A DNA stretch of 64,000 nt from Streptomyces sp. LBL. Lineage in GTDB: Bacteria > Actinomycetota > Actinomycetes > Streptomycetales > Streptomycetaceae. Each line of letters starts with the position of its first letter. Within the stretch, counting starts at the first letter, position 1. The stretch lies in the NCBI RefSeq assembly GCF_029893585.1, contig NZ_JARXYX010000023.1:62001-126000 (forward strand). Reading direction: 5' to 3'. Positions 59,674 through 64,000 of this stretch are shown here, in pieces. The notes under the pieces are model-generated. The model was not told where the DNA came from. It searched no databases and saw only the letters and a program-made list of their open reading frames with translations. Made by a program: the position numbers and the translations under genes.

Positions 59674-60053
59674 AACCCCCTTGTGTCGACGGCGAGAATG
59701 CACCACGATCGGCGACGCTCGGTCCATTCCCGTACCCCGGCAGCCGGTTGGGTCGACGGGAACTCAGGGTCCCCACCGAGCAGAGCCGGCGGCAGTGGCG
59801 CCGGCTCTCGGGCAGGGGGGTCTTCGTCCACTCGGCGGAGCCTGTCCAGCAAGGTTGTGCGTGATGCGTGTCAGGCGCGACCAGTGGTTGTCGCTCGGGG
59901 GTGATCGCCGGTGATTCGGGTGCGATTCGCGCCTCCGAGTGCAGGCGCTCTCCTTCCCGAGGACGTAGCACTTCTCCCATCCCTGCCCGGCTGAGTTGTC
60001 GACCTGACAGGGGCAGCCAGGGCCAGGGGATGTACGTCCGAGAAGGAGGAAAT

Positions 60054-60701
60054 ATGGAGTCCCAGGTGCGTGGCGGGACAAGATGGAAGCGGTTCGCTGT
60101 GGTGATGGTGCCCAGCGTCGCCGCTACGGCCGCGATAGGTGTCGCTCTCGCACAGGGCGCGCTCGCCGCGTCGTTCAGTGTGTCGGGGCAGGAGTTCAAG
60201 GTAAAGGCCGGCAAGCTCGTCGGCTACGACATGAATCAGTACGGCTCCATAGACTCGGGCAAGAGTCTTAAGGGTGAGGACGAGAACCACCCGGTGTCGG
60301 TTTCGGCGTTCCGCCACGCCACCATCACCGACATGTGCCAGTCCGTGGTCACCCCGATTCCGTTCCTGAACAAGTCGGTCACCCTGAAGCTGACCGCGGG
60401 TGACAAGGGCACGGATGTAGTGGCCGACCAGATCTACATCGATGTCGCCCAACTCGACTCTACGCAGGCCGAGTTCAGCAACATCAACATCGGCGTCGCA
60501 GCCGGGAGCGGCGGCGACAACATCCCGAAGCCCAAGAGCGATGAGAGGGCCAGCGCGTTCGGGTTCGCTCAGCAGGCCGACAAGGCCGTCTTGAGCAATG
60601 TGGAGCAGACGGCGTGGGCCACCACGGCCGGCACCTTCAAGCTCGCCAACCTCCACATGGGGCTGACCATGGGCAGCGGCAAGGGAATCGAGTGCTACTA
60701 G
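60054..60701 (+). CDS. DUF6230 family secreted or membrane-anchored protein
   Basis: The 215-residue protein has a basic N-terminus and one hydrophobic segment (about 15-38, FAVVMVPSVAATAAIGVALA), then a beta-rich domain beginning AASFSVSGQEFKVKAGKL with two Cys. It is a streptomycete family now called DUF6230, formerly labelled cholesterol esterase without support. AAGGAGGA precedes ATG 60054. The next genes encode its usual DUF6114 partner and a secreted protein. Confidence 0.82.
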   Translation: MESQVRGGTRWKRFAVVMVPSVAATAAIGVALAQGALAASFSVSGQEFKVKAGKLVGYDMNQYGSIDSGKSLKGEDENHPVSVSAFRHATITDMCQSVVTPIPFLNKSVTLKLTAGDKGTDVVADQIYIDVAQLDSTQAEFSNINIGVAAGSGGDNIPKPKSDERASAFGFAQQADKAVLSNVEQTAWATTAGTFKLANLHMGLTMGSGKGIECY

Positions 60702-60712
60702 GCGCTCAGTGA

Positions 60713-60744
60713 CGGGCGGGGGAGCCGTTACGGTCCCCCGCCCG
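60713..60744 (+). terminator. Hairpin between DUF6230 and DUF6114 genes
   Basis: Arms CGGGCGGGGGAGCC (60713-60726) and GGTCCCCCGCCCG (60732-60744) pair with one bulged G. It follows the DUF6230 stop by 11 nt. It is probably a partial terminator that makes the first gene the most abundant product. Confidence 0.75.
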
Positions 60745-60836
60745 CCATCCCTCCGTCCACGCCTTCACATCCGCCCACAATCTCCATCGCGTTACACCCT
60801 CACCAAGAGCAACGCCGCACCAGGGAGCTGTTTTCC

Positions 60837-61400
60837 ATGAGCGCCGAGAGTCCTGCCGCGCCCGGCCAGTTCGCCCGCCGGAGGCAGCAGTTCCGCGCCT
60901 GGCGGGGCACCCGCCCGTTCTGGGCGGGGCTGTTCGTCATGATCAGCGGCTTTCCGATCATGTACTTCCCGTATGCGCACATCAAGCTCGGTGGCCTGAC
61001 CATCGCCATGGCCACCACGGCGGGCGCCGGTTCTCTGATCATCGGCGTGCTGCTCGTCGTCCTTGGCATCACCCTCTGGTTCCAGAAGCACGTACGCACG
61101 TTCGCGGGTGTCGCGGCGATCCTGCTCGGGCTGGTGTCCCTCCCCGTCTCCAACTTCGGCGGCTTCATCGTCGGCTTCCTCTTCGCGTTGATCGGCGGGG
61201 CGATGGCAGTGGCGTGGGTTCCGGGCGTAGCGCCCGCGGACGAGCCGGCCAAGCAGGACACGACAGGTGAGGGCGGCGTGCCCGAGGCCACGGACTACGA
61301 CACCGCACTGCTGCGGCCCGTGAACCCGGTGGGCGAGCCGAACCATCTGTCAGGAACGAGCCCGGTCAACGGGGCGAACGGGAGGCACAGTGCCGGCTGA
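60837..61400 (+). CDS. DUF6114 family membrane protein
   Basis: The 187-residue protein has about four membrane helices (GLFVMISGFPIMYFPYAH, IAMATTAGAGSLIIGVLLVVLG, and two between residues 80 and 125) and the RRRQQFRAWRGTRPFWAGL N-terminus typical of DUF6114. It is consistently encoded after DUF6230 in streptomycetes. Function unknown. The next gene overlaps its 3' end by 11 nt. Confidence 0.82.
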   Translation: MSAESPAAPGQFARRRQQFRAWRGTRPFWAGLFVMISGFPIMYFPYAHIKLGGLTIAMATTAGAGSLIIGVLLVVLGITLWFQKHVRTFAGVAAILLGLVSLPVSNFGGFIVGFLFALIGGAMAVAWVPGVAPADEPAKQDTTGEGGVPEATDYDTALLRPVNPVGEPNHLSGTSPVNGANGRHSAG

Positions 61401-62796
61401 CGAGGTGACCCACGGGACTGAAGTGGAAGCTTCCCGTGCGAGATCCGGGCCGCGCCACGCGGCACCCAAGAAGCCGCTGTTCACCAGGATCCACGTGCCC
61501 GCGGGCAAGGCGATAGCCCTGGCGGCGATGCCGACGGCCGTCCTCATGGGGATGGGGTTCACACCGACGCTCGCCCTCGCCGACGACCAGCCGGCGTCCA
61601 GGAGCCTGACGGCCGACGAGTACAAGGCTTGCATGGCGGCACTGGAGGACGGCGCCTCGCCGTCGGCCAGCCCGTCACCGTCCGCGAGCGACGAGTCGAA
61701 GGACCCGTCCGGGGAAGCCTCCAAGGGCTCCTCCGACTCCTCGGGTTCTTCGGGTTCTCCGGGCAAGGGCGGCACGGCCACGCCCAAACCCTCCGCCTCT
61801 CCGGGCGGTTCGGGTTCCTCCGGTGACTCCTCTTCGTCGGGTTCAGGTTCCGGTGACAAGGCCGATCCCACGCCGACGCCCACAACCGGCGGCTCCGCCT
61901 CGACGGGCAAGGGGAGCGACACCGCGTCCCCGGCGCCCTCCAAGAGCGACGGGAACCTGCTGGAGGACATCGGCGACGCCATCACCGGCGTCTTCACCGG
62001 CGGTTCCAAGGCGACCGGGAGCGCGAGCCCGACGCCGTCGGCCACTCCGTCCGCCTCGCAGAGCCCGGCGGCCGGATCGGCCCGTTCGGACGGTTCGGCG
62101 GGCTCCGGCAAGGACACGTCGGACGCCCTCAAGGACACCACCAAGAAGCTCACCGACACGGTGGACGACACCGTGAAGGGGGCGACGGACACCGCTTCCA
62201 AGGCCGCCAAGGACACCACCAAGGCCGTCGAGAAGGCCGCCCAAGCCGCCGAGGACGCCGCCGGGAAGGCCACCTCCTCGCCCAGCCCGTCCGCGAGTTC
62301 CACGACGGCGACGGATGCCGAGGACTGCCCGGTCGCCACCGATGCCGTCGGCGACGTCGACAATTCCGTCTTGCTGCCCGACGACCCCTGGTACCTCGAC
62401 GCCAGCTCGCTGACGCTGAAGGGTGCCGACTACAAGGGCGTCGTCGAGGTGCGGACCGCGAGCGGCAAGGTCAAGAAGGTCCTGAAGTACGTCATCTCCG
62501 GCGGGACCGACATCGGCGACCTGCATCAGACCGTGCGTGACAAGCAGTCCGGCAAGACGTACCACGTCCAGGCCGGCAAGGGCACGAAGTCCACCATCAC
62601 CGACGGCGACACGGTGATGTACACGGAGAGCATCTCCGGGAACCTGCTCGGCCTGCTTCCGATCACCTTCGACCCGGAGCACCCGCCGCCGCTGAACATC
62701 CCGCTGATCTACTTCACCAACGCGAAGGTCACGCAGGCCGGCCAGTTCGGCGGCACGCTGACCGTCCCCGGGATGCGCCAGTACATCACCGACTGA
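61390..62796 (+). CDS. Secreted Ser/Thr/Pro-rich protein of the DUF6230/DUF6114 operon
   Basis: The 468-residue protein has a hydrophobic N-terminal segment (AIALAAMPTAVLMGMGFTPTLALA) ending in a likely signal cleavage site before DDQPAS. A 200-residue low-complexity Ser/Gly/Pro/Thr linker follows, then a helical Asp/Lys/Thr stretch (about 235-300) with repeated KDTTK/DTxxKAAK units. The C-terminal globular domain (from DCPVATDAVGDVD) contains YVISGGTDIGDLHQ and NIPLIYFTNAKVTQAG. GTG 61390 follows GGGAGGCAC. I do not recognise the domain beyond its operon context. A strong terminator follows. Confidence 0.72.
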   Translation: MPADEVTHGTEVEASRARSGPRHAAPKKPLFTRIHVPAGKAIALAAMPTAVLMGMGFTPTLALADDQPASRSLTADEYKACMAALEDGASPSASPSPSASDESKDPSGEASKGSSDSSGSSGSPGKGGTATPKPSASPGGSGSSGDSSSSGSGSGDKADPTPTPTTGGSASTGKGSDTASPAPSKSDGNLLEDIGDAITGVFTGGSKATGSASPTPSATPSASQSPAAGSARSDGSAGSGKDTSDALKDTTKKLTDTVDDTVKGATDTASKAAKDTTKAVEKAAQAAEDAAGKATSSPSPSASSTTATDAEDCPVATDAVGDVDNSVLLPDDPWYLDASSLTLKGADYKGVVEVRTASGKVKKVLKYVISGGTDIGDLHQTVRDKQSGKTYHVQAGKGTKSTITDGDTVMYTESISGNLLGLLPITFDPEHPPPLNIPLIYFTNAKVTQAGQFGGTLTVPGMRQYITD

Positions 62797-63226
62797 GTGT
62801 CACCCTCCACGAACTTTTCCGGGAGCCGCAAGAGACCGTGCCCCGCCGGGCGTTGATCCGGCGGGGCACGGTCGTGCGTGGGGGCGGCGAGATGGTCGAC
62901 GCTCTTCTTCGTGTACCGGTTCGTGCACCGGTTCGCGCACCAACGGGGCGCGTGAGACGGAGGAGATGTCGAACACAAGGGCGAAGTAAGGGTTCCGTAA
63001 AGGCTTTCCCGCTGCCATGATGATGCGGTCCCCTGGGGAGGGGGCGCGGGGGCGCGCGTGTTGACCGCACGCGGCATGGACGGGGATCTCTCTACTTCCT
63101 GGCATTTTCCTGCGCGACGGGCCTGTCGGCATGACCGCCGACCGGGCACCGCCGGCGATTCGTCGTGCCTTCTTCCCGTGTGGACGAGACCGACCATCCG
63201 GACCGACCACCCAGGCAGGCATCGAC
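62797..63226. other. Intergenic region before the last gene
   Basis: This 430-nt gap holds the operon terminator and a short repeat of CGGTTCGTGCAC-like units (62915-62942). The part 63090-63226 should carry a promoter; no clear boxes are seen. Confidence 0.5.
62834..62873 (+). terminator. Terminator of the DUF6230 operon
   Basis: A perfect 16-bp stem (62834-62849 with 62858-62873) and 8-nt loop lie 38 nt after the stop codon. Confidence 0.92.
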
Positions 63227-64000
63227 GTGCGAACCACACGAAAAAGATCCCAGGCAAGACGTTTACAGAAGGGCTTCGTGGCCGTCGCACTCGCGACCGC
63301 CTCGGCGCTGCTCGGCGGACTCGTCTCCGCCGCCCCCGCGAGCGCTGACGAACCGGGAGACAACCCGTCCGATCCGTACTTGCGCACCCTGCGCATCAGC
63401 CTGGGCGCGCAGGCACGCAAGGACCGCTGCCAAGGGGGGCGGGCCGTACACTACGGCGGCCCCGAGCTGAAGTCGGCCGCGGCCGCGAAGCTCACCGGAA
63501 CGGACGCCGACCTGCGCGAGTTCGTAAGTCCGGACCGCCTCGGCTTCGAGTGGGGCCAGGCCGCCCAGCGCGACGACGACGCGGGCATCGCCGACCTGAA
63601 GGTCTTCCGGGACCGCCAGGACAAACTGAACACCGCCAACAAGCCCTATGCCGCGGTGAATTCCTCCGGCGGCCGGGACTACTGGGCGCCCGAGTTCGGC
63701 AAGGACATCGTCGCCTTCACCCTCGGCACCCAGCAGGATCTGTACAACAAGGCGACAGAGAACCCGACGCCGAGGCCGGGCCAGGCCTCGCTGGACCAGG
63801 CCCGGAAGGTGCTCGACGCGTTCGACACCGGCGACGACGGGTGGGCCGCCGCGTACAAGAACGTCGCCGGGCGGGAACTGCTCGACACAACCAACCTGGG
63901 CTACTCGTCGGCGAACGACGTCGCGACGTTCCTGCGGTTCGGCGGTTTCCCGACCAAGGCCCCCGAGCCGGAGTCGCTGGAGTTCCGCACGGAGGTCGAG
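63227..64000 (+). CDS. Secreted protein, 5' part (runs off the window)
   Basis: From GTG 63227 an uninterrupted 258-codon frame reaches the window end. It begins with a Tat- or Sec-like signal (basic MRTTRKRSQARRLQKG, then FVAVALATASALLGGLVSA, likely cleavage at APASA-DEPGD). The mature part contains AAAAKLTGTDADLREFV, which resembles the ALF-type repeats found at the N-terminus of large streptomycete secreted and polymorphic-toxin-like proteins. That resemblance is suggestive only, and the C-terminus that would decide it is outside the window. Confidence 0.65.
   Translation, partial: MRTTRKRSQARRLQKGFVAVALATASALLGGLVSAAPASADEPGDNPSDPYLRTLRISLGAQARKDRCQGGRAVHYGGPELKSAAAAKLTGTDADLREFVSPDRLGFEWGQAAQRDDDAGIADLKVFRDRQDKLNTANKPYAAVNSSGGRDYWAPEFGKDIVAFTLGTQQDLYNKATENPTPRPGQASLDQARKVLDAFDTGDDGWAAAYKNVAGRELLDTTNLGYSSANDVATFLRFGGFPTKAPEPESLEFRTEVE

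Larger units (their letters stand above)
59404..60053. other. Long intergenic region with three inverted repeats
   Basis: This 650-nt gap between the CnoX-like gene and the DUF6230 gene shows no convincing gene. It contains a large dyad at 59490-59525 and two further TTAC/GTAA dyads (59529-59541 and 59656-59673). The DUF6230 gene's AAGGAGGA lies at its end. It is AT-richer than its surroundings at 59500-59600. Confidence 0.6.

Overview
The window is high-GC DNA with strong third-position G/C bias, GTG and TTG starts, AAGGAGG-type ribosome binding sites and a gene order I recognise from Streptomyces chromosomes. From memory it follows the S. coelicolor block SCO5357 (rho) to about SCO5419 (thioredoxin), with local differences. 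It is a core-chromosome segment of a Streptomyces species. I ran no database search; family names come from motifs visible in the translations.

Layout. 1-8439: end of rho, an LCP wall-polymer ligase, rpmE behind a sigma-R-type promoter, prfA, prmC, a threonylcarbamoyl-AMP synthase, an LMW-phosphatase-like protein lacking its nucleophile, glyA and a WecA-type phosphosugar transferase. 8752-16576: the complete F1Fo ATP synthase operon atpIBEFHAGDC, closed by a terminator and followed by a DUF2550 gene. 17203-22698: a secreted GH18 chitinase with the classical chitinase direct repeats, a truncated LuxR regulator, two small membrane proteins, a PduO-type cobalamin adenosyltransferase, and an ABC exporter with a divergent TetR. 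22846-30667: a hydroxyacyl-CoA dehydrogenase, a STAS protein, a membrane-anchored P-loop protein, nucS, a TTA-containing conserved gene, a luciferase-like oxidoreductase and a small Cys/His protein. 30728-34664: two paralogous ABC exporters. 34818-39908: the coiled-coil cytoskeletal genes filP and scy. 40143-43019: methylmalonyl-CoA epimerase, thiolase and meaB, followed by a solitary TnpB element that abuts a two-component system. 46758-51262: an AbsC-like MarR, three AIM24 paralogues, two DUF3817 proteins, a thiamine-binding-like protein and another MarR. 51485-55467: icmA behind a perfect 24-bp palindrome, then an ECF sigma factor with its membrane partner. 55595-57603: an accessory patch with an integrase remnant and a WhiJ-type DUF397/XRE/HATPase cassette. 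57557-64000: a TetR, a CnoX-like thioredoxin, a DUF6230/DUF6114/secreted-protein operon and the start of another secreted protein.

Functional threads. Adenosyltransferase, MeaB, epimerase and IcmA together supply and use adenosylcobalamin for acyl-CoA isomerisation, linking fatty acid and branched-chain catabolism to polyketide precursors. FilP and Scy organise the hyphal tip. The WecA, LCP and ABC genes act at the envelope.

The least explained structure is a recurrent one. At about ten gene ends there are short tandem repeats beginning at or just after the stop codon, and in several cases (DUF3817, nucS, hbd, the DrrA-like ATPase, meaB) the unit is a copy of the gene's own last codons plus stop. 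Other points worth attention are the Ser-for-Cys phosphatase homologue, the icmA palindrome, the chimeric gene start at 19308, the TnpB insertion that removes any leader from a response regulator, and three TTAC/GTAA inverted repeats upstream of the DUF6230 operon.
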